The notes under the pieces: model-generated
Told to the model about the DNA's origin: nothing
The model's database searches: none
The model's input: the letters and a program-made list of their open reading frames with translations, nothing else
Assembly: GCA_003576685.1 (NCBI GenBank)
Contig: QOZR01000001.1
Coordinates: 558,001 to 622,000 of the forward strand
Direction of reading: 5' to 3'
Length of the DNA: 64,000 bases
Origin: Virgifigura deserti
Lineage (GTDB): Bacteria > Pseudomonadota > Alphaproteobacteria > Dongiales > Dongiaceae
Translations under genes and position numbers: made by a program
In this document: piece by piece, positions 16,955 through 26,005 of the stretch
Numbering within the stretch: position 1 is the stretch's first letter
Layout: the number at the start of each line of letters is the position of its first letter

Positions 16955-18022
16955 TCAACAGATCCGCGGCAACTGCTCGCCGACTAACATATCGACGATA
17001 CGTTGGCCGCCCAATACGGTGCGCATTACGACCCGGCCAGGCTCGCCGTCGGTAATCCAGCCGATAATGGTGGCTCGCTCTCCCAGGTGATGCGCACGCA
17101 TTGCTGCCAACGCCGCTTCCGATTCCTCCGGCGGGATAACTGCGACGATCTTGCCCTCATTGGCCAAATAGAGAGGATCGAGCCCCAGGATTTCACAGAA
17201 TCCCCTGACTTCCTCGCGAACCGGGAGGTGTTCCTCATCGATCTCGATGCCAACGTCAGAGGCTTCCGCAATTTCGTTGAGGACCGTCGCCACCCCGCCT
17301 CGTGTCGCATCTCGCAGGCAGCGCGCACCCGGCGCCGCGGCCAGGAGTGTTGCGATCAGATCGTGCAGCGGGGCGCAATCGCTCGCAATGGGAGTTTCGA
17401 GCGCCATCTCGCCACGTGCCTCCAGGATCGCTGCTCCATGATCGCCGAAGAGCCCATTTACGAGCACCGCATCACCCGGGTGCGCTAAATCCACGCCGAG
17501 GCGAATATCCTCGCGGATAATCCCGACGCCTGATGTCGTAATGAAGAGCTTGTCGCAGGCCCCCTTGTGCACGACCTTGGTGTCGCCAGTGACGATGCGG
17601 ACGCCGGCGCCTTTCGCTGTTTCCGCCATCGACCGTGCGATCCGGCGCAGCATGTCGATGGAAACCCCCTCTTCGACGATCGCCGCACAGGAGAGATAGA
17701 GCGGAATGGCGCCGCCGACAGCGAGATCATTGACAGTGCCACAGACGGCGAGCTTGCCGATGTCGCCGCCGGGAAAAAACAACGGGTCGACCACGTAGGA
17801 ATCCGTGGTGAAAGCGAGCCGGTCACCGTAGACGGCGAGTTCCGCGAGATCGAAGCGTGCCTGATCCTCCAACGGTGCAAGAAAGCTGCTATCGAACGCG
17901 ACGATAAAAACGTCGTCGATCAAATCTTTCATCGCTCTTCCGCCACCGCCATGGGCAAGCGTCACCGCGGGCACATTCACTTTCCCGAGCGAGCGCGCAC
18001 GACGGAACGGCATTTCGTTCAT
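16955..18022 (-). CDS. hypE: Carbamoyl dehydratase HypE
   Basis: The 355-residue AIR-synthase-like protein has VTLAHGGGGRAMKDLIDDVF at the N-terminus, the nucleotide site AFTTDSYVVDPLFFPGGDIG, and ends in the functional PRIC tail. The terminal Cys accepts the carbamoyl group and is dehydrated to thiocyanate for the Fe(CN)2CO group. The first Met, 18022, overlaps the hypD stop (ATGA). All motifs needed for activity are visible. Confidence 0.95.
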   Translation of the reverse strand: MNEMPFRRARSLGKVNVPAVTLAHGGGGRAMKDLIDDVFIVAFDSSFLAPLEDQARFDLAELAVYGDRLAFTTDSYVVDPLFFPGGDIGKLAVCGTVNDLAVGGAIPLYLSCAAIVEEGVSIDMLRRIARSMAETAKGAGVRIVTGDTKVVHKGACDKLFITTSGVGIIREDIRLGVDLAHPGDAVLVNGLFGDHGAAILEARGEMALETPIASDCAPLHDLIATLLAAAPGARCLRDATRGGVATVLNEIAEASDVGIEIDEEHLPVREEVRGFCEILGLDPLYLANEGKIVAVIPPEESEAALAAMRAHHLGERATIIGWITDGEPGRVVMRTVLGGQRIVDMLVGEQLPRIC

Positions 18023-19149
18023 GCCGCCCCCGCCTGTTTCTTGAAGCCGCCATATTGATGATATGCGGCGCAGGCGCCTTCGGACGACACCATCAATGCG
18101 CCAAGCGGAGTCTCCGGTGTGCAAGCGGAGCCGAACAGCTTGCACTGCCACGGCTTGATGACGCCCTTGAGCACCTCACCGCATTGGCAAGACTTGGGAT
18201 CGGCAATCCTGACATTGGGTATCGCAAATTTCCTTTCGGTATCGAAGCGCGCGTACTCGTCACGGATCCTTACACCGGAGTGATCGATCGATCCGAGACC
18301 ACGCCATTCGAAGAACGGCCGCAGTTCGTAAACGCGTGAGATCGCCTGAAGGGCCGCCACATTGCCGGTACCCTGCACGACGCGCGCATATTGGTTTTCG
18401 ACGTCTGCACGCTGCTCTCTAATCTGTTTGAGCACCATCCAGATCGATTGCAGAACATCGAGCGGCTCGAAGCCGGCGACGACTAATGGTTTGCGGTAAT
18501 ATTGCGCTATGAATTCGTAGGGCGCCGTGCCGATCACCATCGAGACGTGGCCCGGACCCAGGAAGCCGTCGATATGCACATCAGGACTGTCGAGGATGGC
18601 CTTGATGGTGGGCACGATCGTGATGTGATTGCAGAAGACAGAGAAGTTCGCGATGCCTTCGCTCTCGGCCTGCAGCACCGTCAGCGCCGTTGATGGCATT
18701 GTCGTTTCGAAGCCCAATCCGAAGAACACGACCTCCCGATCTGGGTTATTGCGAGCGAGCGTCAGTGCATCCATGGGTGAATAGACCATTCGCACATCAG
18801 CGCCGTCGGCCCTCGCCTGCGATAGACTCTTGCGAGAGCCCGGTACGCGCATGGCATCGCCAAAAGTCGTGAAAATGACATTCGCGTGTTCGGCGATGGC
18901 GATACAATCATCGACGCGCCCCATGGGAAGAACGCAAACGGGACAGCCTGGCCCGTGGATCAACTGGATTTCCTTGGGCAGCATGCCTTCGACGCCATAA
19001 CGGAAGATCGAATGGGTATGCCCGCCGCATACCTCCATGATATGGATCGGCCGGCGTGCGGCGATATCGATGGTCGAGACGAGCTTGTCGATCTCGGCGA
19101 CAAGAGCGTCGGCCTTCCCACGGTCACGAAATTCGTCGACGTACTTCAC
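18019..19149 (-). CDS. hypD: Fe-S protein HypD for Fe(CN)2CO assembly
   Basis: The 376-residue protein starts with GTG at 19149 (VKYVDEFRDRGKADALVAEI), overlapping the stop of the SIS-domain gene. It has the HypD signatures HIMEVCGGHTHSIFRYG, LIHGPGCPVCVLPMGRVD, GFETTMPSTA and GFLGPGHVS, plus the C-terminal Fe-S ligands (SCQCGEVLKG, QCKLFGSACTPETPLGACMV-type; here GALMVSSEGACAAY). HypD assembles the Fe(CN)2CO unit with HypC and receives cyanide from HypE. The longer frame reaching 19641 runs antiparallel to nothing useful and is a shadow of the neighbouring gene. Confidence 0.95.
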   Translation of the reverse strand: MKYVDEFRDRGKADALVAEIDKLVSTIDIAARRPIHIMEVCGGHTHSIFRYGVEGMLPKEIQLIHGPGCPVCVLPMGRVDDCIAIAEHANVIFTTFGDAMRVPGSRKSLSQARADGADVRMVYSPMDALTLARNNPDREVVFFGLGFETTMPSTALTVLQAESEGIANFSVFCNHITIVPTIKAILDSPDVHIDGFLGPGHVSMVIGTAPYEFIAQYYRKPLVVAGFEPLDVLQSIWMVLKQIREQRADVENQYARVVQGTGNVAALQAISRVYELRPFFEWRGLGSIDHSGVRIRDEYARFDTERKFAIPNVRIADPKSCQCGEVLKGVIKPWQCKLFGSACTPETPLGALMVSSEGACAAYHQYGGFKKQAGAA

Positions 19150-19838
19150 CCCAGCGCTTCCTTGGTCGTCGCCGAGCCGCGGTCGTCGGCGAGCAGCGTG
19201 TGCACGAGATCCCATAGGATATGGTAGGCGGCGACATGGCATTCCTGGATGCGATGGATCGACGTCGTCGGCACGACGAGGCAATGGTCCACCACGCCAG
19301 ACGTCTTCATCCTGCCGCCATCGCCGCCGGCAAGGCCGATCGTCGTCAACCCTATCTCCTTGGCCTTGGCGAAGGCCGCGATGAGGTTTGCCGAATTGCC
19401 ACTTGTTGAGATGCCGATCAGGCCATCCGCGGCCCGGGCCTGGGCGACAAGCTGACGGACAAACACGTGCTCGAAGCCAACATCGTTTCCGACTGCCGAA
19501 ATCATCGCCATATCGGCCACGAGGTTGACGGCCGCAAGCGCCGGACGTCCCGCCGTGGCAGGATGGAGGAATTCGACGGCAACATGAGATGCATCGCAGC
19601 TCGATCCGCCATTCCCCATCGAGAACAGGCGGCCGCCGCAACGATAAACCGCCGCAAGCGCCTTTGCCGCCGCGACGAGGATCGGCGCCTGTTCTGAAAA
19701 GAAGCGGTCGTTGGCTTCACGCGAGTCGCGGGCCTTCTGCATGATCGATTGCAGAAGGGCCGCGTCGAGCTTCACCGGCTCCTGCGACTGGCCGTGCAGA
19801 AAAGGATAGAGGCTTCTGAGATGGTCTTCGCTTGCCAT
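19146..19838 (-). CDS. SIS-domain phosphosugar isomerase, GmhA-like, inside the hyp operon
   Basis: The 230-residue SIS protein resembles sedoheptulose-7-phosphate isomerase GmhA: LFSMGNGGSSCDASHVAVEF at about 70-90, GISTSGNSANLIAAFAKAK at about 140-160, and a C-terminal HILWDLVHTLL helix. GmhA normally makes the heptose precursor of lipopolysaccharide. Here it is translationally coupled to hypD and 9 bases after hypC, so its job is probably tied to the hydrogenase. A GmhA-type gene is, as far as I recall, a regular member of group 2a and related hydrogenase loci, with unproven role. The extra N-terminal 45 residues are less conserved. Confidence 0.88.
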   Translation of the reverse strand: MASEDHLRSLYPFLHGQSQEPVKLDAALLQSIMQKARDSREANDRFFSEQAPILVAAAKALAAVYRCGGRLFSMGNGGSSCDASHVAVEFLHPATAGRPALAAVNLVADMAMISAVGNDVGFEHVFVRQLVAQARAADGLIGISTSGNSANLIAAFAKAKEIGLTTIGLAGGDGGRMKTSGVVDHCLVVPTTSIHRIQECHVAAYHILWDLVHTLLADDRGSATTKEALG

Positions 19839-19847
19839 GACGACCGC

Positions 19848-20129
19848 CTATCCGGCTGCTGAAAGCCGCATCGCCTCCAGCTGCTCCTGTGCTTCGCCGA
19901 GCTCCTTCAGAATCCTGAGTGTCTCCTCCGCCTGTTGCTCATCGATCCGGGCCATGGCGAATCCAACATGAACCAGCACCCAATCGCCCACACAGGCATC
20001 GATAGGGTGCGCATCGTTCACGATGCAAGCAATGTTTATCTGGCGCTTCACGCCGGCGACATCGACGGTGGCAAGCTTCCGCGATGCGTCGTCGATCTTC
20101 ACGATACGGCCGGGGATTCCAAGGCACAT
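19848..20129 (-). CDS. hypC: Hydrogenase assembly chaperone HypC
   Basis: The 93-residue protein begins MCLGIPGRIVKID, with the essential Cys2 that binds the iron unit and the large-subunit precursor. The OB-fold part continues through GDWVLVHVGFAMARID and ends in a helical EEQAEETL-type tail. HypC works with HypD. The start lies 14 bases after hypF. Confidence 0.95.
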   Translation of the reverse strand: MCLGIPGRIVKIDDASRKLATVDVAGVKRQINIACIVNDAHPIDACVGDWVLVHVGFAMARIDEQQAEETLRILKELGEAQEQLEAMRLSAAG

Positions 20130-20143
20130 CGGCGCTGGTTCCT

Positions 20144-22552
20144 CTATCGTTGGCTGCCGCTGATGAGACGAGCAGCGGCCACCGCGGCCTGCCCGAGCGC
20201 AAGGCCCCCGTCGTTGGCGGGAACCCGGGTGTGAGACAGCACGGTGACAGCATCAGCCTTCAGACGGCGGACGACCTCACCGAACAGGACCTCATTCTGG
20301 AAGCATCCCCCCGACAGCGCGACGGTATCGAATCGAGGGCCGCGCCCCGGCTCGCCGCATGCGAGCTTCCGTGTCATCGTGACGATCGCCCGGGCAAGCC
20401 CTTTGTGGAAGCGCGCGGCCATGACAGGAGCCGGCGTGCGCAGTATCAAATCTCCCAGCATGGCCCTCCACACCGCAAGGGGCTCAATATAGGGAAGCCC
20501 CAAGCCACGCAGATTCGGGATCGTGAACGGGTACGCGAGGTCGTCGCTTTCTTCTCGCATCGTGCGTTCATCGACGATGGACTCGAGCCGAGTTGCTGCT
20601 TCACCCTCGTAAGCCTGTCGCTCGCGGCAGATGTCAAGGGCGGCAGCCACCGCGTCGAAGAGCCTGCCGCATGACGACGCCTTCGGGGCGTTGACCGCAT
20701 TGCGGATCATCGCGTCGAGGATTGGGCGGGGCTTTTCCGCCAGATAACCGTAGAGTTCGAGCTCCGCGAAGTTCATTGCGAACTCCGCCCAACCTATCTC
20801 GGCCATCAGATGAGCGTAGAGATTGCGCCACGGTTCGCGAACCGCCTGAGCGCCCCCTAACATCGCAACGGGTTTGAACGTCCCAAGCCGCTCCGCGCGC
20901 CGGTAGTCGACAAGCAGGAACTCGCCGCCCCAGACCGTCCCGTCGACACCCCATCCCAATCCATCGAGAACGATGCCGAGCACGGGCGGCGCAACGAACG
21001 GCCGGTCGTTGTCGGCAAGACAGGCGGCAACGTGAGCGTGATGGTGCTGAACCTCTATCAGCGGCAAGCCTTCGCCGCGCGCGCGATCGCGCGCGAGCTT
21101 CGCGGAGAGATACTCCGGATGCAGGTCAGCGACGAGCGCCCTCGGGGCATGGTCGAAGAGTTCGGCGTAGAGCGAAAGATTGCGCCGGAAATCATCAAAA
21201 GTCTCTGCATCTTCCAGATCGCCCTGATGCTGCGAAAGAACCGCTTCTCCATTTTTGACCAGGCAGAACGCCGATTTCAGCTCGCCGCCCATCGCCAGCA
21301 GATCGGGTGCGGCATCAAAGCCATCGGGCAGCTTGATGGGCGTAGGCGCGAAGCCGCGAGCACGGCGCAGCACGCGCGATACGCCCTCCATCACCCGTAC
21401 GACCGAATCATCGACGCGCGTCGCGATCTTCCGGTCATGGACGAGCGCGAAGTCCGCGATACCGGCAAGCCGCGTGCAAGCCTCGTCATCGTCGATGATC
21501 TGCGGCTCCTCCGATCTGTTGCCGCTCGTCATCACGATCGGCCGATCCATGCGGCGAAGCGCAATCAGATGAAGCGGCGTCGTCGGCAGCATGAAGCCGA
21601 GCGTCCGAATTCCGGGCGCCACCGCATCCGGGAGACGATCCGGCCCGGTGGCGCGCATGAGGACGATCGGGCTCTCGGAACTCGTGAGCTGACGTTCCTC
21701 CTCGGCATTCGGCGTGCAATAACGCCGGACGATATCGAGGTCGCGCGCCATGAGCGCGAAGGGCTTCGCCGCGCGCATTTTGGCCTTCCGCAAGCGCAAG
21801 ACCGCATCCGTGTTGGTCGCATCACAGGCAAGCTGATATCCGCCGAGGCCCTTCACCGCGACAATCTGCCCTTTCTGAAGAAGGCTGCAGATCGCATCGA
21901 CATCGTCGAGCATGGAATGCTGGTCGAAGCTGATGGCGCGCCCGTCGAAACGTACAAGCCTCGCTTTCGGGCCGCAGGCAGAACAGGCGATAGCTTCTGC
22001 GTGGAACCGTCGGTCCGCCGGGTTGTGATACTCGCTGAGGCAAGCGTCGCACATGACAAAGGCGGCCATCGTTGTCCCGGAGCGGTCATAAGGGATACCC
22101 TTGATGATGCTGAGGCGCGGCCCGCAATGAGTACAGTTCGCGAAGGCGTAGCGATAACGGCGTTGGAACGGATCGAATACCTCCTGTGCGCAGGCCGGGC
22201 AGGTTGCGGTATCCGGGGCGACCTCCGTGCGCGCAGCACCACCGACCGTCTCGGAGATGCGAAATCCACTTATCGGCATTTCGGAAATGGGTCGGCTCTC
22301 AATCTGCTCGATCCGCGCAAGTGGCGGAGGCTCTCTCCGCAAGCGCTCGACCAGAAGGGAAATCGCGTCGCCATTCCCCGTGACACGAATCACCACGCCC
22401 TCCGGATCATTCAGTACTTCGCCGGAAAGCCCCAACTCCTGGGCGAAACGCCAAACCGTCGGCCGGAAACCCACGCCTTGCACGCGGCCTCTCACGCGAA
22501 TCTCGACACTGATCGCTTGCTCCCGCGGTTCGGTGTGGGAATGCAAGTTCAT
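20144..22552 (-). CDS. hypF: Carbamoyltransferase HypF
   Basis: The 802-residue protein carries all HypF domains in order: acylphosphatase (about 15-100, RGRVQGVGFRPTVWRFAQEL), two C4 zinc fingers (about 115-200, CPAC/CTHC and CDAC/CSAC pairs), a YrdC-like domain (about 210-385, IVAVKGLGGYQLACDATN) and a Kae1-like domain with IEVQHHHAHVAACL (about 485-500) and GIVLDGLGWG. It makes the carbamoyl group from carbamoyl phosphate that becomes the CN ligands. The ATG at 22552 overlaps the stop of the NHL gene. Confidence 0.95.
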   Translation of the reverse strand: MNLHSHTEPREQAISVEIRVRGRVQGVGFRPTVWRFAQELGLSGEVLNDPEGVVIRVTGNGDAISLLVERLRREPPPLARIEQIESRPISEMPISGFRISETVGGAARTEVAPDTATCPACAQEVFDPFQRRYRYAFANCTHCGPRLSIIKGIPYDRSGTTMAAFVMCDACLSEYHNPADRRFHAEAIACSACGPKARLVRFDGRAISFDQHSMLDDVDAICSLLQKGQIVAVKGLGGYQLACDATNTDAVLRLRKAKMRAAKPFALMARDLDIVRRYCTPNAEEERQLTSSESPIVLMRATGPDRLPDAVAPGIRTLGFMLPTTPLHLIALRRMDRPIVMTSGNRSEEPQIIDDDEACTRLAGIADFALVHDRKIATRVDDSVVRVMEGVSRVLRRARGFAPTPIKLPDGFDAAPDLLAMGGELKSAFCLVKNGEAVLSQHQGDLEDAETFDDFRRNLSLYAELFDHAPRALVADLHPEYLSAKLARDRARGEGLPLIEVQHHHAHVAACLADNDRPFVAPPVLGIVLDGLGWGVDGTVWGGEFLLVDYRRAERLGTFKPVAMLGGAQAVREPWRNLYAHLMAEIGWAEFAMNFAELELYGYLAEKPRPILDAMIRNAVNAPKASSCGRLFDAVAAALDICRERQAYEGEAATRLESIVDERTMREESDDLAYPFTIPNLRGLGLPYIEPLAVWRAMLGDLILRTPAPVMAARFHKGLARAIVTMTRKLACGEPGRGPRFDTVALSGGCFQNEVLFGEVVRRLKADAVTVLSHTRVPANDGGLALGQAAVAAARLISGSQR

Positions 22553-23742
22553 GCCGTCTCCCACAGAAGAACCCGATTGTTGCCTGAATCTGCAACAACA
22601 AGGGTGTTGTCGCGAGCGGCAACGGCGTAGGGCCAGCACAGGCTGTCGCGCGACGGCACATTCCAGCGATTATCCCCTTTATCGTCGAAGCCGCTTTGAC
22701 CAGCCAAGCGAGTCGCGGCCGCTCCCATCGCGAGGCGAGCGGTGTCGAAGCCGAGAAGGCGCGAATTCGCGGTATCGGCGACCACGAGATAGCCCGATTG
22801 CACCGTGAGACCATAGGGCATGTTCATGGCGGAGGCCGTCGGATAATAAGCCGCGCAATTGTGGTCGAGCCCGGTGAAGCCAGCCTGGCCGAGGACAAAA
22901 TCGCACGGAACGCCGTTTCGGTCCGGCAACGTCTTCCAAACCATCACGCGGTTGTTTCCCGCGTCCGCGACAAAAAGCATGCCCGCGGCGGCGATGCTGT
23001 GCGGCCAGCGCATTCCGACGGCACCCGCCCCCTCCCCTGCGCTTTCGTCGCGCGTCGTGAAGTCGCGTTGACCTAGGACGAGATCGGCCGGCGCGCCATT
23101 CACCGCCGGGATCTCATCCCAGACGAGCACGCGACGATTGCCGGCATCGGCGACAAACAGGCGTCCGTCATGGATCGCGACGCCATAGCACCAATTCAGC
23201 GTGTCGGCACGAGCCGCGGCCAGTCCGCGATTGGCCTCGCCGGACCTGAAATCTGCCTGACCCAGAACGATGTCGGCCGGCTGATTGGAGCTCCGCGGAA
23301 GGTCGTGCCAGAGAAGCACACGATGGTTCCAGGCATCGGCGACGGCGAGAACGTCGGGCCCCACAGCGATGCCCGTAGGCACGTTGAGTGAGGCAGGGCC
23401 GATCTCGCCTTTGGCATTGCGGCCTTCGGTTCTGAAGTCCGGCTGTCCGATCACGAGGTCCGCGGGCCCGTTGTCCATGTCGGGCACCCGCTGCCAGACG
23501 AGAAGCCGATGATGACCGGTATCGCAAATGATAAGAGGACCGCCACGCCCGGCGAGACAGGCGCCGCGCGGGCCAAAGAGTGTGTGCGCCGCCGGAGAGA
23601 TGGCTGCCACCGGCGCGCCGGTTTCGGACAGAGCCCCAAGCAAGATGCGCGCGCCGCGCGGATCCAGGAGCGGTTGTGGCGCGGCATCGGACGGATCGGA
23701 TGCACGTGCCCGCGGATAGGCCGGTGCAAGAGACACGCGCAT
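22549..23742 (-). CDS. NHL-repeat beta-propeller protein of the hydrogenase operon
   Basis: The 397-residue protein has at least five NHL repeats with the core pattern 'VADAxNxRVLLW...PADLVLGQxDF': AVADAWNHRVLLW, FVADAGNRRVLVW, FVADAGNNRVMVW, VVADTANSRLLGF and VVADSGNNRVLLW. This predicts a beta-propeller. No signal peptide is seen, so it should be cytoplasmic. NHL proteins occur in group 2a hydrogenase loci, but I know of no proven role; protein-protein contact is likely. GTG at 23748 and ATG at 23742 are both possible starts, close to the end of the Rieske gene. Confidence 0.88.
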   Translation of the reverse strand: MRVSLAPAYPRARASDPSDAAPQPLLDPRGARILLGALSETGAPVAAISPAAHTLFGPRGACLAGRGGPLIICDTGHHRLLVWQRVPDMDNGPADLVIGQPDFRTEGRNAKGEIGPASLNVPTGIAVGPDVLAVADAWNHRVLLWHDLPRSSNQPADIVLGQADFRSGEANRGLAAARADTLNWCYGVAIHDGRLFVADAGNRRVLVWDEIPAVNGAPADLVLGQRDFTTRDESAGEGAGAVGMRWPHSIAAAGMLFVADAGNNRVMVWKTLPDRNGVPCDFVLGQAGFTGLDHNCAAYYPTASAMNMPYGLTVQSGYLVVADTANSRLLGFDTARLAMGAAATRLAGQSGFDDKGDNRWNVPSRDSLCWPYAVAARDNTLVVADSGNNRVLLWETA

Positions 23743-23744
23743 CG

Positions 23745-24620
23745 TCACGTTGTGAGCCTCACCTCGACCCAGTCGCCGATGACCCGCACGGCATGTGGCT
23801 GCAACTGGACCTCCGGTGCGGTCAGGCACTCGCCGCTCGTAAGATCATAGCGGAAGCCATGGTGGGGACAGGTGATTATCCCGTTCTCCACTTCGCCATC
23901 GTGGATCGCTAGGCCGAGATGCGCACACGCATCCTGGAAACAGGTGACAGCCGTGTCGCGGCGGAAAAGCGCCACTCTTTGGCCACCAATCTCCATGGCG
24001 CGAATACCGCCTTCGGGGATCTCGCTCAAGACACAAACCGGACGCCAAGTGCCGTTTTGCCCCAGCGCAAACGGACTCACGAACCGGACACCATTGTCTG
24101 GCGCCAAACCCTTGACCTGGACAATGTCAGTTATCTCGGGACAAACCTCCTGGACCGCTTTCTTGATACCCGCATGGAAGGTAAGAGCGGACGCTGCGCA
24201 GCCGTCGCAAGCGCCGGTAAGTTGTACCTCGATCGCCGGGGGTGCCACCCTCGCGAGCCGGACGTCACCGCCATGAGATGCGAGCATGGGGCGGACGCTC
24301 GCAAGCGCCGCTTCAACACGTTCGTTCAGGCTCGGCTTAATGAGTTCGTGGTGGCGAAGCACGGCATAGACCACGTCGTCGGCGACCGCTTCCTTCATCG
24401 CAGCAAGCGCGGCCGGGTTAGTCCTCAGCGTGCGGATCAGCCGCCTCAATGCCTCGCCATGTAGCGCGTCGATCGCGCGCCGGTACGCCTCTACAGCGCT
24501 GCGCGGGACCTCGTCCCAGGTCGCGAAGATTGTCTCGAGACGCTCAAGGTCTCCGAGAAGACCCGCGAGGTCATCTCGGCGTGTCGCGGCGGGATCGCTG
24601 GCGGCCATGGCGCTTCCCAA
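23745..24620 (-). CDS. NifU-type and Rieske [2Fe-2S] fusion protein, probable hydrogenase electron carrier
   Basis: The 291-residue protein has a helical N-terminal part (1-95), a NifU C-terminal-type domain (about 97-175) with the cluster pair C138-x2-C141 (GACDGCAASALTFHAGI), and a Rieske domain (about 190-291) with C232-x-H234 and C251-x2-H254 (CAHLGLAIHDG, then CPHHGFRYDL). There is no signal peptide or membrane anchor. By context and by analogy to the Rieske-type partner (HucE) of the mycobacterial group 2a enzyme, it should carry electrons from HupS toward the quinone pool. Start ATG 24620; a second ATG four codons in is possible. Confidence 0.9.
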   Translation of the reverse strand: MGSAMAASDPAATRRDDLAGLLGDLERLETIFATWDEVPRSAVEAYRRAIDALHGEALRRLIRTLRTNPAALAAMKEAVADDVVYAVLRHHELIKPSLNERVEAALASVRPMLASHGGDVRLARVAPPAIEVQLTGACDGCAASALTFHAGIKKAVQEVCPEITDIVQVKGLAPDNGVRFVSPFALGQNGTWRPVCVLSEIPEGGIRAMEIGGQRVALFRRDTAVTCFQDACAHLGLAIHDGEVENGIITCPHHGFRYDLTSGECLTAPEVQLQPHAVRVIGDWVEVRLTT

Positions 24621-24629
24621 CGGTGCGGT

Positions 24630-25691
24630 TCAATTCTCCGGTGTGTGCGCAAGAATCTCTTGCGCAAGCTGGCCGATCGCCTCGGTGACAATCCGCGCCT
24701 TCTCGACCTCGCCATGATTGAAGAAGATCTCAAGCGCTTCCTCGTAGTAGCCCTTCGCCTTTGTCAAATTGGCACGATTGCCGTCGTCGGGGCGTTCCGA
24801 ATCGTCCGGCAGGTTCCACAAACAGTTGGCCTTGTTAGCGATAGTGTTGGCGTATTCGAGAGGCGCGTTTGCGCGTGTACGAACTCTTAGTGCTTCGTCA
24901 TAGGCCGCGATCGCCCGAAGGTTGTTTTCTATGATGTGGCTCGATGACGCGTATTGCAACGCGTTCCCGAGATTGTTTTGCAGCATCGCATATTCTGCTG
25001 GGTGGTCGATCAGGTTGACGACCTTCAGGCCCTCCTCGAAACACTGCACCGCGAGCGCCTCACGGATTCTCGCGCGCTCGTCGGTGAATGGTATAGAGAG
25101 GAACGCCGCCGCAAGGTTGTTTTGAAGGATGGCGAATTCGACCGGATAGCGTTTCACATCGAATGTGCGGAGGGCCCGCTGATAGGACGCGATGGCGTCG
25201 GAAATACGGGCGCGGCCGCAGCCCGCCAGATGCTGTAGCACGAGACCAAGGTTCATCTCGGCTTCGGCCACCTCCTCGGCACGTCCGAGAAGAGCGAGAC
25301 AGGGAATGGCCGCCTCGTATAATGCTCGCGCCTGCTCGATCAGTTCGGTTCCGGGCTCAGGTACAGCCTGAAGCGCAGTTCCTTTGCGCGCGGAAATACG
25401 GGCGGCCAGGAGCCGCTCATTCGCGGGGCAGATGGCCAGTGCTTCGTCGTAAAGCTTGACGGCCGCGGTCAGGTAGTCGGGCGTCTTGGGCTTCTGCTGC
25501 AAGCCCACTGCCAATTCCATCAGCATCTCCGCACGCTCGACGGGGCTCGCACGTCCATCATGTGCAGCGGCGAGTGCAGCCCGCATCAAATCTTCGACCC
25601 GGCCGGCTGCCGTCGTCGCGCGTCCTCCCTGGTCGGCACGCGACGCGATCCTTTCGGCTGCGGATTGGTTGGCGAAGGTAGGCATGTTCAT
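24630..25691 (-). CDS. TPR-repeat protein of the hydrogenase operon
   Basis: The protein of about 353 residues is almost entirely helical and contains repeated TPR-like pairs with a conserved 'YAxLQNNLGNAL' core: EFAILQNNLAAAFLSI, EYAMLQNNLGNALQYA and EYANTIANKANCLWNL, and a last pair around AKGYYEEALEIF. Starts at 25691 and 25685 are both plausible. It lies 5 bases downstream of the small conserved gene and 9 bases before the NifU-Rieske gene. A scaffold or assembly function is likely but not shown. Confidence 0.88.
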   Translation of the reverse strand: MNMPTFANQSAAERIASRADQGGRATTAAGRVEDLMRAALAAAHDGRASPVERAEMLMELAVGLQQKPKTPDYLTAAVKLYDEALAICPANERLLAARISARKGTALQAVPEPGTELIEQARALYEAAIPCLALLGRAEEVAEAEMNLGLVLQHLAGCGRARISDAIASYQRALRTFDVKRYPVEFAILQNNLAAAFLSIPFTDERARIREALAVQCFEEGLKVVNLIDHPAEYAMLQNNLGNALQYASSSHIIENNLRAIAAYDEALRVRTRANAPLEYANTIANKANCLWNLPDDSERPDDGNRANLTKAKGYYEEALEIFFNHGEVEKARIVTEAIGQLAQEILAHTPEN

Positions 25692-25696
25692 CCGTT

Positions 25697-26005
25697 CTAA
25701 TGGCGAAACAGACCGCCCGCGAGAAGCGCGGACGCCGCCGCATCCCACTGGATCGTGGAATCGATTTCCCGGTCGTCGTCGACGCCTTGGGAGCGGAAGA
25801 ACTCGGGCGCGCTAACGACCCGGTCGCCCCGTGCGTTGCGGCGCTTGAGGAGATAGCCACCCGCTGGGGCATGCCGGACGGGCAGGACCATGAGATCCTC
25901 GCTGCGGCGCTGCAGGACGACAGCCTCAACGCCTGCGAAGTAGCGATCATACACTTCCTTGGGAAGGTAGAGGCTGCCCCGGGTCACGGTCACGCCTGAT
26001 GTCAT
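25697..26005 (-). CDS. Small conserved protein of group 2a hydrogenase loci, function unknown
   Basis: The 102-residue protein starts MTSGVTVTRGSLYLPKEVYDRYFAGVEAVVLQRR and has a beta-rich middle (DLMVLPVRHAPAGGYLLKRRNARGDRVVSAPEFFRSQG). No membrane helix, Cys or signal peptide is seen. The start overlaps the protease stop (ATGA), so it is part of the operon. I recognise the general type from other group 2a hydrogenase clusters but no function. It could be a maturation helper, since it sits between protease and scaffold genes. Confidence 0.8.
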   Translation of the reverse strand: MTSGVTVTRGSLYLPKEVYDRYFAGVEAVVLQRRSEDLMVLPVRHAPAGGYLLKRRNARGDRVVSAPEFFRSQGVDDDREIDSTIQWDAAASALLAGGLFRH

